Shown here in pieces: positions 31,901 through 43,200 of a DNA stretch of 64,000 nucleotides. The notes beneath the pieces were generated by a model. It searched no databases, was not told where the DNA came from, and saw only the letters and a list, made by a program, of their open reading frames with translations. The stretch comes from Denticeps clupeoides (Eukaryota > Chordata > Actinopteri > Clupeiformes > Denticipitidae): the NCBI RefSeq assembly GCF_900700375.1, contig NC_041710.1, positions 27,635,545 to 27,699,544 of the forward strand. Direction: 5' to 3'. The first letter of the stretch is position 1; every line of letters begins with the position of its first letter. The translations under genes and the position numbers were made by a program.

Positions 31901-34900
31901 CTGCAATTGGAAGGTTGCCGGGTTCGAATCTTGCTGAGGTTCCACTGAGCAATGTACCATCCCCACACCACACACCAAGGGTGATTGTTAAAAGCCGAGG
32001 ACATATTTCATTGTGTGCAACGTGTGCTGTGCTTTCTGTGAATCACAATGACTCTCACTTCCCTTTCACTACATCAGTATATGAGATATGAAAGGAGTAA
32101 CTTGTTGAATATCTGGGGCGGGGCTTTTTGCTGAGGACCGACAGACACAGGTCTTCTATGCAGCAGACAAGCTCACAGTGGTAAAACCTGGAGAAGAACA
32201 ATGGACTAGTCCACCACTGGCTGTACAAATATAGATTTGTTTTTTAGTTGTTAGTTAAAGTCGCTATGACTTTGACAACAGAGATGTGCTGCTTTCTCAA
32301 ATCCACTGTTCCTCTTCCTACTAGAGCTGCCGACCCGGCCGGTACAGCTTGGCGCTACGAATGCTAGACTAAGAGGGAAAGGAAATGTTCAGCAAAATGA
32401 ACGGGATCAAAACGTAATTGCCACAGGCTAACCTTTGTTTCACCTCCTCAGCATCCATTTTTGGATCTCTCTCGCGATAATTAAAATGCATCACCTGATG
32501 ACGGTGGCCTATTTTTGCTAATAAAATTGACATAGCCTTTTCCAGTGGATTTTTAGTATTTATCTATCATTAATTTTATTATTTGTCCTGTTCATGTTTT
32601 TCATTCCAGTCGTCTGTGCTTTCAACATGCCATGTGAATAATAGGGTTGTTAAGGATCACCTAATCCCATTATAGCAATGGCTAGATTGAAAACTCAGGG
32701 ACAGGATTGGGAACCCCTGATACAGATTGTTGAAGTGCCAAGTTCTGTGCTTATAATATTCTACAAGCTTTTCTCAGATTTTTAAATTTTTTTTTTCTGT
32801 GTGTTAGGGTCCGGTGATGGAAATCTTGCTGAAGCTGAATTGCTTCTTGATCCATACATAAAACTGTTCCCCAATGTAAGTTTGAGACAGGTTTAGAAGA
32901 ATAAATGTGGAGTAGTAATAAAAATCTACAGTTTGTGCATTTTCCCATCAGGGCTGTCTAATGATTTTCTACACTGCTAGAATTGCAGCTCTCAAAGGAG
33001 ACTTTGAGCTTGTAAGTAGCTTTTTTTCCTAATTAAAAATGACTAATGCTTTACTACACTTTTCAGTGAACCACTAGATGTCAGTATATGTCAAATAGGT
33101 CCAATGGCCGGTGGCTGGATTTCTGTATATATATCTGCATGCACAACTTTAGTCGCAGCAGATGTTTCTGGAGTGCATCACAGCTCAGCAGGAATGGCAT
33201 CAGATCCACCATCTCTGTTACTGGGAGCTGATGTGGTCCTACTGCTTCCTGCAAGATTGGAAGGAGGCATATCGCTATGCTGACTTGCTGTCCAAAGAGA
33301 GCAAATGGAGCCAGGTGACCACTGACCTAACAATGCAGCCTTTTGTTTTAATTACAGGAGCCTTTCCCAAAATGCGGTATTTCTTTATTTGGCTATACAC
33401 AAAATGTGAAGATGGTGAACATTATTTTTTCATTTCCATTCCCATTTTTTTCATTGCCAATATCATGCAAAAATTCCTCCATTTTATCCCAATACAGTAA
33501 AAGCCTAGTAACAAAGGAAAGTTGGCAGGAGAACACAAGAAATCTGGAGAACGAAACCTCAATCATAGTAAAAAATTTGACCCCCAGTTAAACTGGCGTA
33601 CAACTGCTAAAATAATTAATATATTATCAATATTTTTAATGATCTCTTAATTAAATTCATTTGCACGGCATTGATTCAATTTTATTTTCTAGCAAATACT
33701 AAACTGAGAGATTTAATTTCTTCACAGGCCATTTATGTTTTTCAAAAAGCATCTGTCCTGTGTATGATGTCTGAGGAGGAACAGAAGGACACCGGAGAGA
33801 ATGTAATTGAGCTCTTTAGGTTAGTGGCAAAGGGAGAGTTTCTAATTACTCCACCCATTGGGATGTAATTCAAAATTGGCTAAACTGAGGGGTGTAGTGG
33901 GTGTAAATGTGTAAGCAGTCACCCAAGTGCTGCGTGTGTTAAATCTATGCAGGCAAGTGGAGGGTCTCCGGCTCAAGTTTGCAGGAAAATCTGTCCCTTC
34001 TGAGAAGTTTGCTGTGCGGAAGGCAAGACGGTACAATGCACCCAACCCAGTAAAGCTGGTTATTCCTCTAGTTGTGAGTATCACCTCTTACCAGCAGAAC
34101 TGCCCTAAACCCCTGTTCACACCCCTGCTCTTACATGACAACCAGAATTCTGACTTCCTGCATGGGACATGTCTCCAAATCTCCACATTCACTAGTCAGA
34201 AAGTTGAATTAAAGAGCAGATATTAACCTTCCATGGCTCTGTATGGGGGGAAAAAAACTGATTGTGCTGCGTGACCTGATGTTGACTAAAAGATCCTCAA
34301 GAGCTAGACATCATGCCAATATACAAAGAAATTCAGGAACAAATGAGGGATTCTGGCGAAACACAGTGTGAGCCATTATCCACAAATCGTGAAAACATGG
34401 AACAAGGAGAAGTCGGCTGACCAAAATGACCCCAAGAGCACAGCGACTCATCTAAGAGGTCACAAAAGACCCCACAACAACATCCAATGAACTTCAGGCC
34501 TCGGTTAATTCAGTATTCATGACACCACCATAAGAAAAAAACTGGGCAAAAATGGCCTGCATGGCAAAGTGTCAAGACATAAACCACTGCTGAGCAAAAA
34601 GCTCATTAAGGCTCTTTGGGGAAAATATACCATTATAAATGGAACCATGAATTCTGCTGTCTACCAAAAAATCCTGATTGAGAATGTCCGGCCATCTGTT
34701 GGTGACCTCAAGCTGACCTTTGGTTGTGTAGCAGGACAATGATGCAGAACACAAGTCTACCTCTGAAGACTTTGGAGTGGCCTAATCAAAGTCCTGACCT
34801 GAATCTTATTGAGATTGTGTGCCATGACCTTAAAAACGAGGTTCATGCTTAAACCCCCCCCCAATGGGGCTGAACTTCAACAATTCTGCTAAGATGAATT

Positions 34901-36731
34901 CGCCAAAATTCCTGTAAAAGCAAGCGCTTGATGAATGGATTTGAAAGGAGTGGATGGATTGTACGTTCCTTATTGAAAATACATCTTAATTGTAGGACTG
35001 CTGTTATTTGTGTTACAAGACTATGTTCTTGGGACCACTACCATACCAAACATGTAGATACATTATGAGCATTTTATGAGCAAAGTAAATCTGTGAATCT
35101 TTCCAAATGTCTATAAATGTCCAAATGTATCAATTTCTTTTTAGGAAATGATGTACATGTGGAATGGCTTCCACCTTGTTGGTAAGCGGCCGGACCTGAC
35201 AGTGAACTTCCTTGTCACCATTGAGAAGGCAGAGGAGCAGCTAAGGAATGACCCTAGTGAGTCAACATATTTGATATGTAAACATTCTAATGCACAAGAG
35301 CTATAAGTATTTATAGTATAAAATAGACACCCTAACGAATAACAATAAGCGCATGAAATGTATTTACTGATAATATCAAGTGTGCTGCACCAAATGTACT
35401 ATTAAGATATGTATATATATTTTTTTTATTTGACCCTCTGCAGAGCCATCAGAGTACCACACAGATGACCGCTGTCTGGTGCAGATGCTGAAAGGTGTGT
35501 GTCTGAAGCACCTGGGCCGTCTGCAGCAGGCTGAAAAGTGCTATGCTGAGGTCATTTCCAGGTCAGATCATTTCCCCTGACACCGCCTTGGGGCAATGAT
35601 GGCCTAGCAGTTAAGGAAGTGGCCCTATAATCAGAAGGAATCCCGATCCGCCAAGGTGCCACTGAGCAAAAGCACCGTCCCCACACACTGCTGTCATGGC
35701 TGCCCACTGCTCACTAAGGGTGATGGGTAAAGAGCAGAGGACTCATTTCACTTTGAAAGTGAAGTGATTGTCATTGTGATGCATTGCAGCACACGGTGAC
35801 ACAGTGAAATGTGTCTCCTGCTTTTAACCAATCACCCAGCAGTGGGCACCCATGAAAGGCGCCCAGGGAGTAGTGTGTGAGGATGGTGCTTTGCTCAGTG
35901 GCACTTCAGGTTCGACTCCCAGTTTCAAAACACACAGGTACAGTACCCACACACTGCTCCCTAGGTGCCTGTCACGGCTGCCCACTGCTCAGTAAGGTGT
36001 TGAGTTCAAATAAGAGGACCAGGGCTCTGTGAAAGTAAAAAAAAAAAAACTGAGGTTGCACTGTAGTGCCTGGCCTCATAACCCAGACAGGTACTCAGAC
36101 CCGGTTGAGCCCCTGATTGAGCTACCAATAAATTGGGCAGTGGTGGCCTAGCAGGTAAAGAAGTGGACCTGTATATGCTGGGTTGTTTGTTCAAGTCCCC
36201 ACACAATGCTCCCCAGGCACCTTTCATGGCTGCCCACTGCTCACCAATGTGATGAAGTGCAGAGGACACATTTCGTTTTGTGCTGTGATGTACTGTTCAA
36301 TGCATTGCCCAATCTGAAGACACAAGCTCACATACAGCTTTCTAAATGATTATTTTGCCCCCACAGTGAGAAGAACATAAAATATGACCATTACCTGGTA
36401 CCTTTCACTCTCTATGAACTGGGCCTCCTCTGCAAACAACAAGGAGACACTGAGAAGGCAATTGCTCACATTGAAAATGCCAAGTAAGTCTGTGTGCGAT
36501 TGTTTGACATGCTTAAATAATAGATCTATACTTAGATGCAAATTTAAAATATACACCTTTGCGTGTATTACTAAAGCATCATCGATTGATTTATTTTAAC
36601 CCTTCTTCTACAGGCTGAACTACAAGGGCTATTCCATGGAGTCGAGGTTAAACTTCCGTATCCATGCAGCTCAGAGTGCCCTTGGTCGGACTCCAGAGAC
36701 TTCGCCCAGACAGCAACGCGAGTCCGCCTGA
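28958..36731 (+). CDS. ttc39b: Tetratricopeptide repeat protein 39B
   Basis: Twenty exons: 28958-28987, 29192-29224, 29886-29920, 30063-30167, 30250-30381, 30459-30535, 30618-30685, 30780-30844, 31198-31303, 31379-31444, 31570-31678, 32808-32875, 32952-33011, 33159-33314, 33728-33819, 33953-34073, 35145-35256, 35444-35561, 36367-36483, 36614-36731. Product 595 residues. The TTC39 family core is clear: ALSLFLNNKFSEALGILRPW, SLLPSKVLRLLEFIGFSGNR, IHHLCYWELMW, LLSKESKWSQ and KYDHYLVPFTLYELGLL. C-terminal TPR helices end near residue 575. The TTC39B name rests on the conserved neighbours psip1 and snapc3. In mouse, TTC39B promotes LXR ubiquitination and affects HDL cholesterol; its activity here is inferred. 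Intron 1 starts with GC, not GT (AAG then GCAAGT); this alone keeps exon 2 in frame. Introns 11, 16 and 18 carry SINEs and a decayed Tc1 element. Confidence 0.94.
31720..31766 (-). mobile_element. SINE family B tail fragment
   Basis: A short stretch matches the reversed TTATCCAGAGC-AACTTAC segment typical of family B (see 39976-40409). It lies just after ttc39b exon 11. Only the tail part is present. Confidence 0.5.
31866..32070 (+). mobile_element. SINE family A, near full-length, ttc39b intron 11
   Basis: It starts GGGGCAGTTGTGGCCTAG (tRNA-like A-box region), has the B box GGGTTCGAATC at about 31919, and continues through the conserved middle to the CACTTCCCTTTCACT end. It is diverged from the 40073 copy by scattered substitutions. 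Confidence 0.88.
34290..34930 (+). mobile_element. Decayed Tc1-like transposase remnant, ttc39b intron 16
   Basis: On the plus strand, out-of-frame pieces match the Tc1 transposase: GKNGLHGKVSRHKPLLSKK, VRPSVGDLKL, and a C-terminal part coding for SGLIKVLT and AMTLKTRF. Several stops and frameshifts interrupt it. It is a different, older Tc1 family than the MITEs at 1.8 and 15.9 kb. Clear terminal inverted repeats were not found. Confidence 0.75.
35590..35754 (+). mobile_element. SINE family A, ttc39b intron 18, copy 1
   Basis: A copy with head (GGGGCAATGATGGCCTAGC) and tail; a small deletion covers the end of the B-box region. Its tail directly meets the reversed tail of the next copy at about 35752. 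Confidence 0.85.
35752..35922 (-). mobile_element. SINE family A, ttc39b intron 18, copy 2 (inverted)
   Basis: It reads on the minus strand from a B-box-like GGAGTCGAACC (about 35919) to the GTGAAG tail. Together with copy 1 it makes a tail-to-tail inverted repeat of about 165 bp per arm. Confidence 0.8.
35946..36015 (+). mobile_element. SINE family A internal fragment
   Basis: It contains only the CACACACTGCTCCCTAGG-TGCCTGTCACGGCTGCCCACTG middle section, between an inverted copy and another direct copy in the same intron. Confidence 0.65.
36134..36309 (+). mobile_element. SINE family A, ttc39b intron 18, copy 3
   Basis: It starts GGGCAGTGGTGGCCTAGC, has a degenerate B box (TTCAAGTCC) and a tail ending near 36309. 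It ends about 60 bp before exon 19. Confidence 0.8.
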
Positions 36732-36852
36732 TAGTCCCACCCTTGTGATGGAATTGAATCAGTTTCATGCAGCAGCTGATATGTCACTGGAACTTCTTTT
36801 GGTTGCAATCACTCGGGCGTAATCTTTTACTGTATACCTCCAATCAAGGTGT

Positions 36853-36858
36853 AATAAA
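36853..36858 (+). terminator. ttc39b: ttc39b polyadenylation signal
   Basis: AATAAA about 120 bp after the stop codon, with a second AATAAA at 36869. The dnajb14 start codon is only 0.4 kb further on. Confidence 0.7.
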
Positions 36859-36879
36859 ATGCAATCTAATAAATGTCTG

Positions 36880-37288
36880 GATTGTCTTCCATTTGTCGAT
36901 AGAATTATTTTTTTTTTTGGTAATTATTTTGAATCTGACAACCTGTAAAATACATTTTGTTTAAAAGATTTTGAAAAGAATATGTTGTTAAACGCACTTA
37001 AATGAAACGTACGACAGCGAAGTAAATATGTGGTCAACTGTGATCATCGTTTGCTGATTCGTCACTACAACTATGTGAAGGAAATAGTTACTGATAGGAA
37101 TTTCAGTGGTTAACAGTAGCTAACACTACATACAGCTCACTTCAGTAGTTACTGAAAAGGATGGTGTAATGAAACACATTTTTAAATAAATGTTGAAAGT
37201 GCTGATTTCATATCAAACTACACATACGCGCTTTAGCGGCGACCACTCCGCTCAGCTGACACACGGTGGGGGTGGAAGAGGAAGAACG
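36880..37288 (+). promoter_or_regulatory. dnajb14: Short ttc39b-dnajb14 spacer with dnajb14 promoter
   Basis: The spacer is AT-rich to about 37220 and then turns GC-rich with CpGs that continue into exon 1 and intron 1 of dnajb14 (to about 37850), like a CpG-island start. No TATA box is clear. An in-frame upstream leucine/methionine stretch beginning near 37190 is less likely to be coding, because the product starting at 37289 ([11 protein letters not shown]) matches the DNAJB12/14 start. Confidence 0.5.
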
Positions 37289-40200
37289 ATGGAAAGCAAC
37301 AGAGACGAAGCTGAAAAATGTATAAAAATCGCCACCAAATCGCTGGAAGCGGGAGACAAAGAAAAGGCGCTGAGGTTTTTGCATAAAGCGGAAAAGCTGT
37401 TTCCGACCGAGAAAGCGAAAGGTGAGACATGCGCGGAGAGCCGTTTGTGGCTGTTAGCTTGTCCGAGCTACATGGAGTATCCGACCGAACCGAATTCGTT
37501 TCAGGCCCCGAACATTTTCCGTCGGGGCATCTCTGTCCGGGCGAGCCTGCTCGTTACGGCCCCGCTACTGTCACTCTGCGGGGTGACAGAGTGGGCAGTC
37601 GCGGGGCGTGAACACGGCGTCGCGCGTTAGCTGCTGTCGTTAGCGTGCGAGCGAGAGTGAAAACGTCTGCTTATTTTCATGTGGTGCAGCGGAGTCGAGT
37701 TGTCTGGCAACGTGAAGTGGGACTGACGTGCCTGTGGTCCACGCTCGGGTTGCTGCTTGCTGCGTGATCGTGTGTTTGTTGCTGGAATCGGAGCACCCAT
37801 CACCCCACAACCTCCCCTAAAACGCGGCGCCTGTCATGCATGCTGTGCATCCTGCCTCTAATCACTGTAGAAGGGGATTTGTGGGGAAAGGGGGCAGTGG
37901 GGAAGGATCATCGTGGGAAGCAGTAAGGGAGATAAATAGGCTTGTCCAGAATCCCTTAATGAAGCGATTGAGGAGTTCTAGTGAACCAAGGCAGGGTGCA
38001 GTCCTCGCTCGGATTACGTTAACACGTAATATCAATACCAAGACCATTGCAGTGCTGTTCTTGAAAAAATCTATTCGCTATTGTGGTTTTAGTTAACCTC
38101 TGATGGAAGTTCTGATAACCAGTTATTCTTATTTCTGTTTAATCCCACTTCTCCAGCATTTGTGCTGCTTCAAAATACGCGCGAGGAAAATGCATACAAT
38201 GAAGCCATGCCAGCTTGCCATGTCCCACGATTCGATCTGGATTTCCAGATCGCAGGATAAAGGCTGAACTGATAAAGGGCACACACTGAGAACTTGGAGT
38301 TTGGAAATGGATTTCTGCATTTGTGTTAAACCTTTTGGAGATCTTAAATTAAATTACAATTAGCTTTTTACCTGGTGAAATAGCAATGCATATAGCAATT
38401 AATTCAGATGCATATCAACATTGGATCTGGTGACGGGAAGTATTTCTGTGTCCAAACTGTTGGCCTGTACTGTATATTTGACACAACTGGTAATCATGAG
38501 TCCAGCAACAGTGTATTTGTTTGTAGGATAATTGCATGTTTCTTGCAGTTTTGTTGGAGGCCTTGTCAAGAAATGGAAGCTCTGCAGGGAATGGCAATGC
38601 ATATCAGAGGAAGCCGGCCGAGAACTCACGGCCAAATGCCCACACCGAGAGGGGAGGACAGGAGTCTGCAGGAGGAGACACAGCCAAATCGTACACCAAG
38701 GAGCAGTTGGACGGGGTGCAAAGGTGGGTGACGACTGAGCATTACTCTTATTTGATTCCGCTTTCTCCTTGTACTGTGCTCACTGTGAGCGAGGTCTCGG
38801 CAGCTGTCACCTATTCTGCTTTAGTGGTCTGCTTCACTGGTCCTTTCATTAGATGTGTCTTGTGTGGTTTCCTGTCCCACTTCTTTTGTGTGTTCCATTG
38901 TGGTTTGTGCCTTGGGTCAACCTAACCAGCAGTGACAGTTTCACTTTCATAAATGATCAAAGGAGGCTTTGTTTTTAATGAATATACTCAGATACTAAGA
39001 TATTCTGTGGACTGACCAATATGATGTCCTCACACGTGATTAGTTCAAGTCAAACTTTGTATAAATGTACACTTATTTATTTCAGTAATCATCAAGAAAA
39101 TGCTCTGGTCATATAATCATAATGACTCTGGGAGCATTTCATGTAATGTGATCATTAAAACATCATCAGCTTAAACAGGTCTTGTTATCCTGCAACTATC
39201 ATTAACATTTTACTATAAACTTACATAAAACTATTTTGTCAGTCAGCCGGTACTTGACTCTCATTATCATGAATTTCAGAAAGTATTGAAATTCTCAATT
39301 TCATAATCTATGCTTCATATTAATTTCCAGAATTATTTGCACAGTACTGTTGAATGCATCCATGCATATGATTGGATTCTTTGGTGAAGAATTGTAATGG
39401 AGTCCGAATGGCTGCACGACTCAGATAAAGGTTCAGGCCTCAGAGTTGGTGTCTCAACACATTCACACGTGCACCCTTGTCAGTGAAAGAGACAGTTTCA
39501 TATATGATTGAAGCTTGAAGCGATTTTACTAAAAACAAAATTGACAACACAACTTCCTGACTTCTGATTTGTCTGACAACTGATCAGCTTTAGAAGTGAA
39601 ATGGGAAATGATGAGCCCTGTCGCAACACACAGAATTATTGTGCAATTATAAGATCCATAAGGAAAAAAAAGTGACTATAAATGAACTACATACATCTGG
39701 TTCCAGTTAGTGATAAGTTGACCACTGGGGAACTTTGGTTGGCAGCTGTTTTAGTACGTTCTTTGTACAAATCTGTGTTGTTCTTTGGGATTAGGAGGAA
39801 TGTGGCAGTGTTTTCACCAGAGCTGTATTCAGGCCTTAAAAGCTAGTCCTGGTCCAAGCCCAGTAGAATTTGGACTGGGCCCGGCCCGAGACCGAGAAGT
39901 ACAGCTTCTGAGCTCGTTTACAGCCTGACGTTATTGTGGCTGCGGAAGCCGGCCAACCTGACTGTACTAGCATGTTTTACATTTACATTTACGGCATTTA
40001 TCAGATGCCCTTATCCAGAGCGACTTACAATCAGTAGTTACAGGCACAGTCCCCCCCCGGAGCAACTTAGGGGCAGTGGTGGCCTAGTGGTTAAGGAAGC
40101 GGCCCCGTAATCAGAAGGTTGCTGGTTCGAATCCCGATCTGCCAAGGTACCACTGAGGTACCACTGAGCAAAGCACCGTCCCCACACACTGCTCCCTGGG

Positions 40201-43200
40201 CTACCCACTGCTCACTCAGGGTGATGGGTTAAATGCAGAGGACAAATTTCACTGTGTGCACTGTGTGCTGTGCTGCTGTGTATCACTTCACTGTGACAAT
40301 CACTTCACTTCACTTAGGGTTAAGTGTCTTGCTCAGGGACAAGTGGGATTTGAACCTGGGTCTTCTGGTTCATAGGTGAGTGTGTTACCCACTAGGCTAC
40401 TACCACCACGTAAATAGTTACGTGTTGAGATGTGTGTTACACAATTCAGCGATTAGAATGATTGAATTTGAGACCAAAACCATTGCGTGGTTCTGAAGTT
40501 GACCCCTATTATGGAAGGGGACATGAGTTCACGCATTGCAGGTTTGGTTTGAAACATCCTATTGAAGGAATTTCCTCAACTGGGGGGTTCCCTTAAACTG
40601 CTCTGGAAAAGTGAAAGTCAAGTGATTGTCATTGTGAAAATGTGTCCTCTACATTTAAACATCACCCTTGGTGAGCAGCGGGTGGGGATGGGTGGGGATG
40701 GTCCTTTGCTCAGTGGCACCTTGGCAGTTCGGGATTGGAACTGGCAACCTTCTGTTTACAGGTCCCATTAAGCCTGTACTATTAATCAAGGGTGGTTGTG
40801 GTTTGTGTAACGCCACTTACTAGCATTGTGGTCATTAGAAATGATCATAATGTAAAATAGAGGGCCCTGGATGCAGCCTACTCTGTATTCTGGCCCCTAT
40901 TTTAGTTCAAATGGGGCCAGACTGAACAGTATACATACATTTCAGAAGAACATTAATCCAGATGCCTCCGTTCTGTAGTGTAGTGTAGTCTGTAGTGAAA
41001 ACCGCCGAAAAACATACAGAAATGTGGTCGCACGGCCACAGCAGTATTGCGTCACTGCCGCCGTCTAGCCGCAACCTGTGTAAGAATGGCGGTGTTCCTA
41101 AGGCACCTGCTTGCTCCTGAGATGAGTCAGCATGGAGAACATCAGTTTCACGCGGCTTGTCCCCGAAGTCTCGACATACAACTCTTAAATGTTCCAGTTT
41201 GGTTTTTGCTAGGGTTTCTGTATACATTTCGCCTTACTAGATAAAAGAATTTTACAGAGCAGAACATATTGTGCAAAAGCTGGACTGTGCCGTGTGGCTG
41301 TGGTGAAGATCATGGCTGAAACAACAGGTTGTGTTACAGAGGAGGCTGACGCGGGTGTATTTCCGCGGATCCGATGCCTTTTAATCAGACGTTCAAAGAG
41401 GAGACCGCGGTCTCTGCTGTGCTCGCCTCACCCTGCCATCACCATGGAAACCCCTGATACTTGGCTTATTGCCCATGGGGCCATGAAGAGAGAGAGTCTG
41501 TGCATTACAGCAAGCCAGAGGGCGATGGAGAGAGGGAGACCCACGGAAATAGAGGGGGAGGAGACTGTGAAAGAAAAGCCCAAGAATAATATGCCCCCCA
41601 TCCCTGTGTGGGGCAGCGTTAAACCTCCATTGTGAGTTTGAACGCTTGGTGTGAGCTCAACGAAAAGACTTTTTCTATAGTTTAGAGAGTGTGAGATTCT
41701 GCACTTCCAACGTCCACACTTGTCTTGTTGAAGGTTATTTTCTGGATTCCTTTTTAGCCAAAGACCTTTGAGGTAGAACGTATCTCAGGCAACAAACTGT
41801 GAAAATTGCATCTTAACTCCCTCGTCTCTATCCAGAGTCTAATTACACTCTGGGGATTCATGACACACTGTAACTGTAACATGATCCATGCATAAAATCT
41901 TTAATAAAAGTGCTTTTTGCACTATTCCATTCCTACGGCCGTTTTCACTACGGTGTAAATCAAACTCGTGAAGTTGCGTGCCCTATTTGCACATTTAGAT
42001 TTTTCTTATTTTTGATTTTAAAAAAGCAGACCATTTTAATGTACTCATAATTGTTTGTCCTTTTAGGATAAAAAGATGTAAGGACTACTATGAAGTACTG
42101 GGCATCAATAAGGAGGCCAATGAAGAGGAGCTAAAGAAAGCGTACAGGAAACTTGCGCTCAAGTTCCACCCTGACAAAAACCATGCCCCTGGTGCCACGG
42201 AAGCCTTCAAAAGTAATCTTGCACTGACCCTGCTATGAGTTAAAATGAATTCCAGCAAATGAACTGCTAACAAGCTGCGTTTTTTTTTTTCTTTTTCAAT
42301 CAGAGATCGGCAACGCCTACGCTGTGCTCAGCAACCCTGACAAGAGGAGACAGTATGATGTCACAGGTGGGGAGGAACCGAGCAGTCCAGGCCATGGCCA
42401 TGGCAATTTTGATTTCCACCGAGGCTTTGAGGCAGATATTACTCCAGAGGATCTGTTCAACATGTTCTTCGGTGGAGGTTTCCCCTCATGTGAGTCTGAC
42501 AGTCACTTAACAATTAAACGTGTGTGAATATTCACTCATTTAAAGATTGATTGGCTAGTTAGACTCCTCCATTTTTTGCATTACCACATTGATTTTTAAC
42601 TTTGAGAACATTTTGCTATTATTGAACTCTGTTGCAGTCGCTTCAGAGTGGTGAGTTATTTGAAGAATTGGGGCCTCAGTGTGCCACCAATGGTGCTCGA
42701 GTAATGCTTGGCCTATTTAATGTCTTAAATCTGTATTTGTGTTAATGGGTTGTCACCTTAACAGTAGGAGTCTTTTGATGATAAATGCTTCATCACTTCA
42801 GTTCTGTGTTCATTACATGCAACATCAAAATGGTCAAATTGTTTGGCCTGAAATGTTCCTTATGGTCCTTTTTTTTCCCTCCTCATATTCAATTGTTGAA
42901 CCTTTGTCAATGAACACATTGGTACAATTGGAATGTCTCTAAATGTTTGGGCTGAAATGATTGTTGCCTTCTTTTGCATGCTGTCAATCCAGCCAGCCCA
43001 CACACCTTCACCAACGGGCGGGCGCGCTACAGCCAGCAGGACCAAACTGGAAGGGACCGAGAGGAGAGGGGAGATGTAAGTAGGCCAGGGTCCTGTCACT
43101 GTCACCATATTACCTTCATCTGAGTACATACCCACATCTATTAAGTTTCCAGTCCACATGGACTCAGAATTCTGTAATTCCTCCCAGCGGTCCAGATATA

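Noticed and set aside
37190-37288. In-frame N-terminal extension of dnajb14
   Set aside because: The extension is unlike DNAJB12/14 proteins, whose products begin ME(S/G)N; the 37289 start fits that pattern.
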